Origin: DATIRA01 sp964553405
GTDB taxonomy: Bacteria; Pseudomonadota; Gammaproteobacteria; Steroidobacterales; Steroidobacteraceae
Reading direction: 5' to 3'
Assembly (NCBI GenBank): GCA_964553405.1
Contig: CAZKLS010000048.1
Coordinates: 1-19,080 of the forward strand
Length of the DNA stretch: 19,080 nucleotides
The notes beneath the pieces were generated by a model. That model did not search any database. It was given only the letters and a program-made list of their open reading frames with translations, and was not told where the DNA came from. This document shows, piece by piece, positions 6,431 to 14,117 of the stretch. Each line of letters starts with the position of its first letter. Position 1 is the stretch's first letter. Both the position numbers and the translations under genes were made by a program.

Positions 6431-7645
6431 TTATCCCGCAACCGCGGGCGGAGGTAGCGGATCGAGCACGTCGGCCACATAGGCCGGCACGACCTCCTCG
6501 AGCGGCAGGTCCCGCCCGGCGCGCTCGGACATGTACCAGCGGTGCTCGAGCAGCTGGTGGAAGATCTCGGCCGGATCGAGCTTCTGCGCCTGGTCCGGCG
6601 GTATCGAGGACAGCGTCGGCAGGTACACCTCGTCCATCCAGCGGCCCGCGGCCTCCCGCTCAGGGATCGACCGGCCCTCGACGCCCTCCTGCCAGGCGCG
6701 GAAGTGATCGAGGTCGTTCAGCAGCCTGCGTGCCTGGTTCTCCTGCACGTCGAGGCCCGTCAGCGCCGCGAGCCGCCGCCGGTGATGACCGGGCTCGACG
6801 ACCTGCACGCGCAGGCGGATTCGATGACCGCCGTCGATGGCCTCGATGTCGAGTTCTTCCACGTCGAAGCCCAGTGCGTTCAGCCGATTGATGCGCGAAT
6901 CCACCCGGAACTGCTCCTGGGCCGCGAAGATCTCCTCGCGCGTGAGCTCCACCCAGAGTCGCTGATAGCGTGACACGAGGTCCGTGCCGAGCTGCGCCGG
7001 ATCGAGTCCCTCCGGGAGGCCGAACCCGGCCTGGATGTCCATGAACTCCCCCGCGACGTTCTCCGCCGCGATCTCGAGGTCGTGGCGACGCTGGCCGTCG
7101 GACAGCGCCGGATGGTGCATCTCCCCGGTCTCCGCGTCCACCAGGTAGGCGGAGTAGCGGCCGGCGTCGAGACGGAACAGCGCGTTCGACAGCGAGCAGT
7201 CTCCCCAGAAGAACCCCGCCAGGTGCAGCCCGACCAGCAGTTCCGCGAGCGCATCGAGCAGCTGCTCCGCCTGAACCGCGCTGGCGCCCCGCGAGATGAC
7301 GAGCCGGAACGGCATCGAGTGCTTCAGGTAGCGCGTGACCAGCAGGCCGCGCGGATCCGCTGCCGCCTGGACCGGACGGTCCGTCACCAGTCCGACCGGC
7401 TCGACGACCGGCAGCTCGAGTTCCTGCAGCGAGCGGAGCAGGCGGTACTCCCGTTGCGCGACGTGCTCGAGCAGCTCCTTGATCGCGAACACCGAGCCCT
7501 GGTGCTCGACGAAGCGCACCGGGTTGCGATGCAGGCCGCGGGCGACGTCGGTGAACAGTTCCGCGGGCCATTCCGGCAACGGATCCGCCCAGGGCAGCGC
7601 GAGGCCCGCCGGATACTCCTCTGGGTTGGCCAGACGGAAACGCAT
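6431..7645 (-). CDS. DUF4032 kinase-like protein
   Basis: This 404-residue cytoplasmic protein has no signal or membrane segment. The N-terminal 200 residues follow the lipopolysaccharide/RIO-type kinase plan: a candidate ATP lysine Lys56 in SVFAIKE, a hinge LLVTRYL, the catalytic loop HLAGFFWGDCSLSNALF (Asp149, Asn154) and the metal-binding Asp170 in AYLVDAETGEM. The remainder (about 200-400) is the helical DUF4032 region, including MDEVYLPTL and EIFHQLLEHRWYMSE. All key kinase residues appear present, so activity is plausible, but no substrate is known for DUF4032. It lies 24 bases after malQ in the same operon, which suggests a link to glucan metabolism or a sugar phosphotransferase. Known maltokinases belong to a related protein-kinase-like superfamily, but that link is inference. 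Only a weak AGG precedes the ATG. Confidence 0.85.
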   Translation of the reverse strand: MRFRLANPEEYPAGLALPWADPLPEWPAELFTDVARGLHRNPVRFVEHQGSVFAIKELLEHVAQREYRLLRSLQELELPVVEPVGLVTDRPVQAAADPRGLLVTRYLKHSMPFRLVISRGASAVQAEQLLDALAELLVGLHLAGFFWGDCSLSNALFRLDAGRYSAYLVDAETGEMHHPALSDGQRRHDLEIAAENVAGEFMDIQAGFGLPEGLDPAQLGTDLVSRYQRLWVELTREEIFAAQEQFRVDSRINRLNALGFDVEELDIEAIDGGHRIRLRVQVVEPGHHRRRLAALTGLDVQENQARRLLNDLDHFRAWQEGVEGRSIPEREAAGRWMDEVYLPTLSSIPPDQAQKLDPAEIFHQLLEHRWYMSERAGRDLPLEEVVPAYVADVLDPLPPPAVAG

Positions 7646-7669
7646 CGTCCGCCTGCCCGGTGACGCGGC

Positions 7670-9850
7670 TCAGCCCGGGCGAGCCCGGCGCATGTCGGCG
7701 AACAGCGCTCGCGCCGTATCCCGCGTGAAGATCTCGTCGACCGTGGCGGTCATCTTGCGCTGCCAGTTGGCGTGCTCGTCTCGCGTCCCGGGCACGTTGA
7801 CCGGGTCGGTCATGCCGAGCAGGTCCTCGGCCTGCAGCACCGCCAGCGCCGCGGCGCTGCGCCCGAGGTACAGCTGCGTCGCGTGTGCGAGCGCGTCGGT
7901 GTAGGGACCGTCCGGGTCCTCGGGCACCCCGGGCGCGAGGCCGGCCGCCTCCAGCGCAGCCAGCAGCTGGGCACGGTCACGGACACGCTCGTCGAGGACG
8001 TGGCGCCGGATCGCCTCGTTCGGATAGAGCTGCAGCCGGTCGCGCAGCTCGAGGTCCCGGCCCTCCCAGTAGCCGCGCAGCGTCGGCAGGTCGTGTGTCG
8101 TGATCGTCGCGATCGAGCGGCGCAGGTACTCCTCGGGGCTCCTGAACCGTCCGTCGCCATGCTTCTCGAACAGCAGCACCTTGTAGTGATAGACGGAAAA
8201 GGCCGCCATCGCGTGGCGCATCTCGTCGGGGACCGTGCCGAGGTCCTCGCCGACGACCAGGCAGCGGTTCAGCGTGCTCTCCAGCGCGAGCACCGACATC
8301 AGGTCCTCGAGCGGGTAGTGCACGTAACCGCCCCCGGTCGCATCGAGGCCGACCGGCACCCACCACTGGCGGAACAGCGCCATCACGTGATCGAGTCGCA
8401 GCGCGCCGAAGTGACGCATGTTCGCCGCGATCAGGTTGCGGAACGGACGGTAGGCCGCGGCCCGCAGTTCGTAGGGATCCTGGGGGGGAATGCCCCAGTC
8501 CTGGCCCTTCAGCGCCAACGCGTCCGGCGGCGCGCCGACGCCCGCACCGCTGCGGTAGACCTTCTGCTCCGACCAGGTCTCCGAGCCGCTCGGATTCACG
8601 CCGACCGCGTAGTCGCCGTAGAGTCCGATCGCCATGCCGGCGCCGACCGCGACACGCTGGGCCTCGGCCAGCTGCGAGTCCGCGAGCCACTGCAGCCAGG
8701 CATGAAAATCCACCCGTTCGGCGTTCTCACGCTCCCACTCCGCGACCGCCGGGCCATCCGGACGGCGGTATTGCTCGGGCCAGACCGGCCAGCCCCAGCG
8801 CTCTGGATCCTCGCCGCGCAGCTGCTCGTCGAGCGCATCGTGCAGCGCGTGCAGCCGCAGCGGAGCGCCCCGCTCCGCACGGTATGCCCGAAACGCGCGG
8901 GCGCGCTCGGAATCCCGCGCCAGGTGCTCGTCGCGAAAATGCTGGAACAGCCGCCGCAGCACCGTCAGCTTCAGGCGCGACACGCCCGGATAGTCCACCG
9001 TCGGGGTCGCCCGAAGCCGGGCGAGCTCCGCGGAGAACTCCGGACCTGCGACCATCGCCTGCGCCGCGGCGCATTCGCCGAACTCGCGCAGCTTCGGCAC
9101 AGCGATGTACAGCACGTTCAGGAAATGGCGGCTCGAGGGGCTGTAGGGGCTGAAGTGATGCGGGTTGGACGGGAACAGCGCGTGCAGCGGATTGAGCCCG
9201 ACGAAGGCCGCGCCGTTCTCGGCCGCGTGCCGCAGCACGGACTCGAGGTCGGCGAAATCCCCCATGCCCCAGTTCGCCTCGGAGCGCAGCGTGTAGAGCT
9301 GCACCGCGACGCCCCAGAGGCGGCCGCCGTCGGCGAGCGCGTCCGGCTCGTGGCAGTGATTGGCGGCGACGATCAGGCTGCAGCCGTCGCGCTCGCCGGT
9401 CGGGGTCGCGAGTTCCAGCTCGTGGTAACCGCTGGGCAGGTCCTCCGGCAGCGCCAGCATCCGGCGCGTCAGGCTGCGGCCGCCGACCTCCTGCCGCTCC
9501 GTCTCGCCGAGATCCGCGGCGCGGCAGGCGCCGGAGCGCTCGGAGCCGTCATCGAGTCGCAGGCTCCAGCGCAATTCGTCTTCGAGCGCGTCGGCCGGAA
9601 CGACCACGGACACGCCGTTGGCGCCGGGCCGCACCACGCAGACGCCGGGCAGCAGCCCCTGCCAGCGCCCGGCCTCGATCCGCGCGATCTCGGCTGCAAC
9701 CGCCTCGGCATCGGTCACCCGGCAGCCCATCGCGGCGAGGATCGCGGTCTTCGACGCCGCGTCGATGGTCTTCAGCTCGCCACGGTAGTCGTGGTAGCGG
9801 TCGCCGATCCCGCGCAGGCGTGCCAGGTGGTCGAGCAGTGATTCGAGCAT
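7670..9850 (-). CDS. malQ: 4-alpha-glucanotransferase MalQ (GH77)
   Basis: This 726-residue enzyme has the length of the long MalQ type. Cytoplasmic MalQ transfers 1,4-alpha-glucan segments between malto-oligosaccharides, releasing glucose and making longer chains. An N-terminal beta-rich region (about 60-165) precedes the GH77 barrel, which begins at LWGVAVQLYTLRS and ANWGMGDFADL. Landmarks are NPLHALFP and SPYSPSSRHFLN, GLYGDYAVGVNP, GAPPDALALKGQDWGIPP, nucleophile Asp487 in LRLDHVM, acid/base Glu535 in VGEDLGT and Asp587 in TTHDLPTL. All three catalytic carboxylates are intact. The ATG at 9850 has no clear ribosome binding site and may depend on coupling to the gene 26 bases upstream. Its place in the mal transporter operon assigns the imported sugar as maltodextrin. 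Confidence 0.96.
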   Translation of the reverse strand: MLESLLDHLARLRGIGDRYHDYRGELKTIDAASKTAILAAMGCRVTDAEAVAAEIARIEAGRWQGLLPGVCVVRPGANGVSVVVPADALEDELRWSLRLDDGSERSGACRAADLGETERQEVGGRSLTRRMLALPEDLPSGYHELELATPTGERDGCSLIVAANHCHEPDALADGGRLWGVAVQLYTLRSEANWGMGDFADLESVLRHAAENGAAFVGLNPLHALFPSNPHHFSPYSPSSRHFLNVLYIAVPKLREFGECAAAQAMVAGPEFSAELARLRATPTVDYPGVSRLKLTVLRRLFQHFRDEHLARDSERARAFRAYRAERGAPLRLHALHDALDEQLRGEDPERWGWPVWPEQYRRPDGPAVAEWERENAERVDFHAWLQWLADSQLAEAQRVAVGAGMAIGLYGDYAVGVNPSGSETWSEQKVYRSGAGVGAPPDALALKGQDWGIPPQDPYELRAAAYRPFRNLIAANMRHFGALRLDHVMALFRQWWVPVGLDATGGGYVHYPLEDLMSVLALESTLNRCLVVGEDLGTVPDEMRHAMAAFSVYHYKVLLFEKHGDGRFRSPEEYLRRSIATITTHDLPTLRGYWEGRDLELRDRLQLYPNEAIRRHVLDERVRDRAQLLAALEAAGLAPGVPEDPDGPYTDALAHATQLYLGRSAAALAVLQAEDLLGMTDPVNVPGTRDEHANWQRKMTATVDEIFTRDTARALFADMRRARPG

Positions 9851-9876
9851 CTTGGGGATCGACCGCCAGCGCGGAC

Positions 9877-11049
9877 TCAGAGTTCCGCGAGGATCTTGCG
9901 GCGGAGTTCGTCGTATTCGGACTGCGTGATCAGGCCTTCCTCCAGCAGCTGGTTCAGGGTCCGCAGCCGCGCCGGCACGCTGCGTCGCTCGGCGCCGCCC
10001 GTCGCCCCGTCATCGGCCGGGCCACCCGCAGTCGCGGCGTCGTCGATCCGTGCGGCCTGCTCCATCGTGAGCGGCTGCCCGGTCCCGGCCACGGCCTCCT
10101 TGCCGTCGGGCGCCACGCCCGGGACCGCCGCGAGCCGGCCCGCGACCGTGTCGTAGTCGTTCAGCACGGTCACCTGCACGTCCGGGTCCGGCGCCAGGAT
10201 GTCGACGACCGGCGGAATCCCCTCGTCCGCGGTGCCCGGAATCCCGAACTGCGAGAAGCGATTTCCGCGCGCGACGGTCATCGTCATCATCTGCGGCTTG
10301 CGCGATCCGATCGCGCCGGGTCGCCCGGTCATCTCGATGTCCGCCCCGGTGACGACGACCGTATAGGCCCAGGACTCGACCGGCGTGCCGCCGAGGAACT
10401 CGACAGGCACCATGAACTCGATGCGGCGACCCTGTACCTTGATCCGGTCGGGGAAGTAATAGAGCTCGGCGACCTGCTGCTCCGAGCGCGCCTGCAACGA
10501 TCGCAGCTCGTCCTTCGACACCTTGCCCTGGGCGGCGCGCAACTCGGCCTCGAACTGCTCGTCGAGGCTCATCTGCAGCATGGTCCGCGCCACGTCGGGA
10601 CGCGGAGTCAGCACGATGCAGCGCTCCCAGGCATAACCCCGATCGATCGCCACGCGGCGACCCGGGATCGCATTGGTGCCGCCCGAGCCCGCGATGCGGT
10701 CCGTGTCGATGTAGACGTCCACGTTGAACGTGTAGAAGCCGTGGCGGGCCAGCCGCTCGACCGGCGTCTGGCCGAGCTCGGTAACCCTGCCGACGGGGCT
10801 GCGGACCGGCTGCGCCATCTCGACGGCGAACCAGATGCCGTCCGACTTCTGCTCGGCCGAGAAGCGGTACAGGTCGAGGTCGCCAGGCTTCAGGTCGTCC
10901 CGGTTGGGATAGATCAGCACGCCGGAGCCGTCGTCGTCCCCGCGCGGGTCCTCGAAGGAGAACAACGTCGCAGCCGCGGCCGGCGCGCCGCCCGGGAGCA
11001 GGGCCGCGACGGCGAGTGTTGCCAGCAGGAATCGAGGCGGTGTTCGCAA
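9877..11049 (-). CDS. Exported glucodextranase-type DOMON protein with C-terminal SHOCT tail
   Basis: This 390-residue protein begins at a TTG codon (11049). The signal peptide is about residues 1-27 (LLATLAVAALLPGGAPAAAA). The main domain (about 28-290) resembles the C-terminal carbohydrate-binding DOMON-like module of glucodextranase: FEDPRGDDDGSG near the start, YIDTDRIAGSGGTNAIPGR, YAWERCIVLTP, MVPVEFLGG with WAYTVVVTG, and IPPVVDILAP. An Ala/Gly/Asp-rich linker (about 300-355) leads to a SHOCT-like helix pair RLRTLNQLLEEGLITQSEYDELRRK at the C-terminus. A charged insert (about 150-205) is absent from its paralogue at 13250-14068. No catalytic residues for hydrolysis are apparent. Placed between the barrel and malQ, it probably binds alpha-glucan in the periplasm or at the outer membrane; this is inferred. 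The TTG lacks a strong ribosome binding site. Confidence 0.82.
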   Translation of the reverse strand: MRTPPRFLLATLAVAALLPGGAPAAAATLFSFEDPRGDDDGSGVLIYPNRDDLKPGDLDLYRFSAEQKSDGIWFAVEMAQPVRSPVGRVTELGQTPVERLARHGFYTFNVDVYIDTDRIAGSGGTNAIPGRRVAIDRGYAWERCIVLTPRPDVARTMLQMSLDEQFEAELRAAQGKVSKDELRSLQARSEQQVAELYYFPDRIKVQGRRIEFMVPVEFLGGTPVESWAYTVVVTGADIEMTGRPGAIGSRKPQMMTMTVARGNRFSQFGIPGTADEGIPPVVDILAPDPDVQVTVLNDYDTVAGRLAAVPGVAPDGKEAVAGTGQPLTMEQAARIDDAATAGGPADDGATGGAERRSVPARLRTLNQLLEEGLITQSEYDELRRKILAEL

Positions 11050-11068
11050 GACTGGATCCGATGGAAGT

Positions 11069-11098
11069 CCGGCGCGACCACCGCGGTGGTCGCGCCGG
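11069..11098. repeat. Perfect 30-nt palindrome in the gap between the barrel and the SHOCT-DOMON genes
   Basis: Each arm is 15 bases (CCGGCGCGACCACCG) and the two are fully self-complementary with no spacer. In RNA this gives a very stable GC hairpin with a small apical loop. It occupies nearly half of the 70-base gap, downstream of the barrel stop (11120) and upstream of the TTG start (11049). On the minus strand it is followed by GACTTCC rather than a run of T, so it does not look like a classical intrinsic terminator. It is more likely an mRNA-stabilising or attenuating element, or a protein site. Confidence 0.75.
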
Positions 11099-11119
11099 TG
11101 TGACAGGCCGCGGCGGGAA

Positions 11120-13219
11120 CTAGAACCCGACCTTCATCCAGACCTTCATCCGGTACTGGCCGTAGTCGTACTTGCTGGTGGAGATGTCGCCGAGCGCGGT
11201 CGAGATCAAGTTCGTCCCTGCGCCCGGACGCAGCCGCACCCGCTTGCCGTCCACGTTGGTGTAGAAGTACGGGTCGTACTCGCCCCAGAAGTAGTCGAAC
11301 GTGCCGCCGAAATCCACGCCCGACAGGAAGTAGCTGAACGTCAGTCCCAGCCGGTTCTTGGTGTGGTCGCCGGTGACATATTCCGCGTAGCTGAGCGGCG
11401 CGCCCTCGAAGCCGAGACCCACCGGCGCGACGTCGATCGTGCCGTCGATCAGCTCGACCTTGTGCAGCTCGTAGATCAGCGCCGCGTACAGATCCGGCGT
11501 CAGCTGGTAACCGGCACTGATGCCGTAGGTGTCGTAGTCGGCCTCGCGATCATCGCAGCCGACACAGCCGCCGAGCCCGACGTTCGGGATCCAGTTCGGA
11601 TTAAGCGACGGGCCCGCGATCGGATAACCATCGTAGGCGTCGGTCAGGAACTTCGACTTGGTGACCCGCTTGTCCTCGTCCGAGATGTACTTGTAGCGCG
11701 CCATCAGGTCGAGGCCGTTGCCGACGTCGAGCGTGTACATCGCCTTAAGCGCGAAGATCTGCATCAACCGGTCCTGGTAGGGCGCGTAGGGCGAGCGGTA
11801 ATCGCCGCCGAGGCCCCAGGCGTGCGTGCCCTCCATGCGCGGGTAGATGCAGCCGACGTCCTTGTCCTGCCCGCCGCAGGCCTGCCAGTTGGTGTTGAAG
11901 TCGATGTAGCTGTACTCGCCCGAGAGTTCCCAGTTGCCGAACTGCCACTTCGGCACCAGCGTCACGCCCCGCCAGCCGATCACCGAGTAGGCCACCGGCT
12001 CGTCGAAGTCGGTGAAATCGTTGTCGGCGATCGTCGAGACGACCTGCTGGACCTCCTCGTTCCAGCCGCCGTAGCCGAGTCCCGCGGCGCCCGGACCCGT
12101 GCGGCTGCCGTAGTTGTAGTCGGGCAGGCCCCACTGCCAGGTGCCTTCCTGTCCTTCTGTGATCAGCACGTCGGACTCGCGTCGCGCCGCGGTGATCGAC
12201 TGGTAGTCGGATCCGATGTCGAAGAACTGCACGCTGAGCGAGAGTCCGTCGAAGAACAGCTGGTTGAAATCGAGGTTCAGAGTCCAGGCATCGTCGCTCG
12301 CGCTGTCCTTCAGCATCGGGCTGAACCGGCAGCTCTCGAGGTTGTTCGCGTCGCACTCCGAGCCGGCGATGCTGTAGTCGCTGTAGTAATAGGCGCCCTT
12401 GATGTCCATGAAGCCCAGGCCCGAGAACTGGCCCTTCAGGCCGACCACCGCGTTGTCCCAGCGCGTGCGCACGCCGATCCCGTTCAGCGGGTTCGTGTCG
12501 TTGTTCTCGTCGAGTTCCTTGTCGCGGGCGTACATGCCGATCAGCGTCGCGTTCCAGTCGGGGCTGGGCGTGAAGCTCAGCTGGCCGACATAGTTGCCAT
12601 CGTTGGTGTTCAGGTCGCCGGTATTGAACCCGACACCCTGGAAGTAACGCGCCAGCGACACCCAGGCGAAGTCCCAGCGCAGCTGGCGATCGAGCGCCGA
12701 GCCCTGCAGCAGCACGCCCGAGGAGTTGTCGCGGTCGATGTAGCGCGACTTGCCCTGCGTGAACGCGTCGAACATGCCCCAGTCGTTGCTGCCGATCGTG
12801 GCCGAGTCGAGCCAGTCGAGCCCCGGCGTGATGCGGGCCCAGACTCCGCGCAGCTTCACGTACTGGGCCGAGCGCGGGTCGTCCTCCCACTCGCCAAATC
12901 CGCCGTAATTGGCCCAGAAGTTCTGGTTGAAGCGGCTCTTCAGGCGTCCGCCGATCTCGACCTGCTTGGTGACCTGCGAGTTGAACATCAGCTCGAACTC
13001 GATGCCCTGTCCCTGGTCGCCGCCGGCCTCGCCGGGCGTCGTCTCCGCGTTGTTGTACAGCGCGTTCTCGAAGCGCCGGTTGCCGTCCAGGAACTTGGCG
13101 TAGATGGTCCCGAACCACTTCAGCTGCCCGAGGCTCGAGTCCTGCGCCTGGCCGGCCGCCGGGACCGTGCTCAGGACCGCAGCGACCGCGGCCGACAGCG
13201 TTGCGTTGCGAAGCTTCAT
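11120..13219 (-). CDS. Outer-membrane beta-barrel protein, probable malto-oligosaccharide porin
   Basis: This is a 699-residue protein from the ATG at 13219. The signal peptide (about 1-26) ends AAGQAQ before DSSLGQL. The mature chain is rich in alternating aromatic/polar strands and Gly/Asn/Asp-rich turns throughout, and ends YRMKVWMKVGF with the terminal Phe typical of BAM-assembled barrels. There is no TonB box or plug domain, so it is not a TonB-dependent receptor. I do not recognise a named porin family. Three close Cys pairs lie in loop-like stretches. The start is set by AAGGGG 6 bases upstream. An in-frame ATG at 13225 is directly adjacent to that site and one at 13246 overlaps the previous stop. 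Its position between two glucan-binding-type proteins and after malEFG implies passage of maltodextrin across the outer membrane; this is inferred. Confidence 0.8.
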   Translation of the reverse strand: MKLRNATLSAAVAAVLSTVPAAGQAQDSSLGQLKWFGTIYAKFLDGNRRFENALYNNAETTPGEAGGDQGQGIEFELMFNSQVTKQVEIGGRLKSRFNQNFWANYGGFGEWEDDPRSAQYVKLRGVWARITPGLDWLDSATIGSNDWGMFDAFTQGKSRYIDRDNSSGVLLQGSALDRQLRWDFAWVSLARYFQGVGFNTGDLNTNDGNYVGQLSFTPSPDWNATLIGMYARDKELDENNDTNPLNGIGVRTRWDNAVVGLKGQFSGLGFMDIKGAYYYSDYSIAGSECDANNLESCRFSPMLKDSASDDAWTLNLDFNQLFFDGLSLSVQFFDIGSDYQSITAARRESDVLITEGQEGTWQWGLPDYNYGSRTGPGAAGLGYGGWNEEVQQVVSTIADNDFTDFDEPVAYSVIGWRGVTLVPKWQFGNWELSGEYSYIDFNTNWQACGGQDKDVGCIYPRMEGTHAWGLGGDYRSPYAPYQDRLMQIFALKAMYTLDVGNGLDLMARYKYISDEDKRVTKSKFLTDAYDGYPIAGPSLNPNWIPNVGLGGCVGCDDREADYDTYGISAGYQLTPDLYAALIYELHKVELIDGTIDVAPVGLGFEGAPLSYAEYVTGDHTKNRLGLTFSYFLSGVDFGGTFDYFWGEYDPYFYTNVDGKRVRLRPGAGTNLISTALGDISTSKYDYGQYRMKVWMKVGF

Positions 13220-13225
13220 GGTCAT

Positions 13226-13231
13226 CCCCTT
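13226..13231 (-). promoter_or_regulatory. Ribosome binding site of the beta-barrel gene
   Basis: The minus strand reads AAGGGG followed by ATGACCATGAAG. Spacing is 6 bases to the ATG at 13219 and zero to the ATG at 13225, so 13219 is preferred. Confidence 0.65.
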
Positions 13232-13249
13232 AAGGCTCGCCGCCACCCG

Positions 13250-14068
13250 TTACTTGCGCACCATCGTCAGCGTGGCCGGCTTGACCGACTCGCCTTCCGG
13301 GCCGCATTCGTATTTCAGCATGTCGTACTGGGCCTGCGCCTCGTCGGCCGCCCCGGTGCCCTTGCCGGCCAGGATGTCCATCACGTGCGGGTCGCAGTTG
13401 CCGTCGTTGCCGCCGCCGAAGCGGTGCTGTCCCTCGAACTCGTTGACCTTGCGGGTCAGCAGGTCGGACTTGTCCGGGAAGCCCTCGTTGGACTGCACGA
13501 CGACCTGGTAGCCCCAGGTGGCGGGATCGCCGCCACCGAGATCGTCGAGCTTGACCTTGCCGCTGATCGTTCTGCCCGCGCCGCTGGTGCGCCGCGGCAC
13601 GACGATGTCGCCGGCCATGGCCGCCGCCTTGGTCTTGATCTCGGCGCCGACGCGCGAGGCCGGCTGCGGCGAGAGGATCACGACCTTCTCCCAGGCGCTC
13701 TCGGGCGCGAAGGCGATGTTCAGGCCGGGCAGGCTGTCGGTGTGTCCGTTGCCCGCGACTCCGTCCTTGTCGATGAAGATGAAGATCATCTGCGTCGCGA
13801 AGCCGACGCCCATGCCCCAGGGGTCGTCGAGCCGCTGGTTCATCGTGACCTTGAAGTCCGGGTTGTTGCCGCCGGTGACCTCGAACTCGATCAGGTCGAA
13901 CGAGCCCGGCGCGTAGGCCGCATCGGTCGGGTAGATGTAATTCCCGGGGCCCTTGTCGTCGCCGGCCGGATCCATGAACTTGACGCCGTCGGCATGGGCG
14001 GCTCCTGCGAGCGCGAGTCCCGCCGCCAGCGCATAGATCGAAACGCGAGACTTCTGGTTCATGGTCAT
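13250..14068 (-). CDS. Exported glucodextranase-type DOMON protein
   Basis: This is a 272-residue protein from the ATG at 14068. The signal peptide runs to about residue 27 (IYALAAGLALAGAAHA before DGVKF). The rest is one DOMON-like domain of the glucodextranase C-terminal type: FMDPAGDDKGPGNYIYP, YAPGSFDLIEFEV, IFIFIDKDGVAGNGHTDSLPG, SAWEKVVILSP, WGYQVVVQS and PHVMDILAG. Two cysteines near the end (in GNCDP and YECGPEG) may pair. No catalytic motif is seen. In characterised multidomain enzymes this module binds starch-like glucan; a freestanding copy suggests a periplasmic or surface glucan-binding factor. It follows malG by 49 bases and precedes the barrel gene by 30 bases. The start choice rests on GAGAGG 5 bases before 14068; an upstream ATG at 14104 would place the signal too far inside. 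Confidence 0.84.
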   Translation of the reverse strand: MTMNQKSRVSIYALAAGLALAGAAHADGVKFMDPAGDDKGPGNYIYPTDAAYAPGSFDLIEFEVTGGNNPDFKVTMNQRLDDPWGMGVGFATQMIFIFIDKDGVAGNGHTDSLPGLNIAFAPESAWEKVVILSPQPASRVGAEIKTKAAAMAGDIVVPRRTSGAGRTISGKVKLDDLGGGDPATWGYQVVVQSNEGFPDKSDLLTRKVNEFEGQHRFGGGNDGNCDPHVMDILAGKGTGAADEAQAQYDMLKYECGPEGESVKPATLTMVRK

Positions 14069-14073
14069 CTTGT

Positions 14074-14079
14074 CCTCTC
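14074..14079 (-). promoter_or_regulatory. Ribosome binding site of the first DOMON gene
   Basis: GAGAGG on the minus strand lies 5 bases before the ATG at 14068. A second in-frame ATG follows at 14062. Confidence 0.6.
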
Positions 14080-14117
14080 TTTGGAATCCCGTCAGGTCCC
14101 CCACGGGGCCCCCATAC

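Noticed and set aside
11060..11110. Palindrome as an intrinsic terminator
   Set aside because: Neither strand shows a T-run after the hairpin, and malQ and other operon genes continue closely downstream.
11549..11572. C-x2-C in the barrel as a cytochrome c haem site
   Set aside because: The residue after the second cysteine is Asp, not the His needed for CxxCH.
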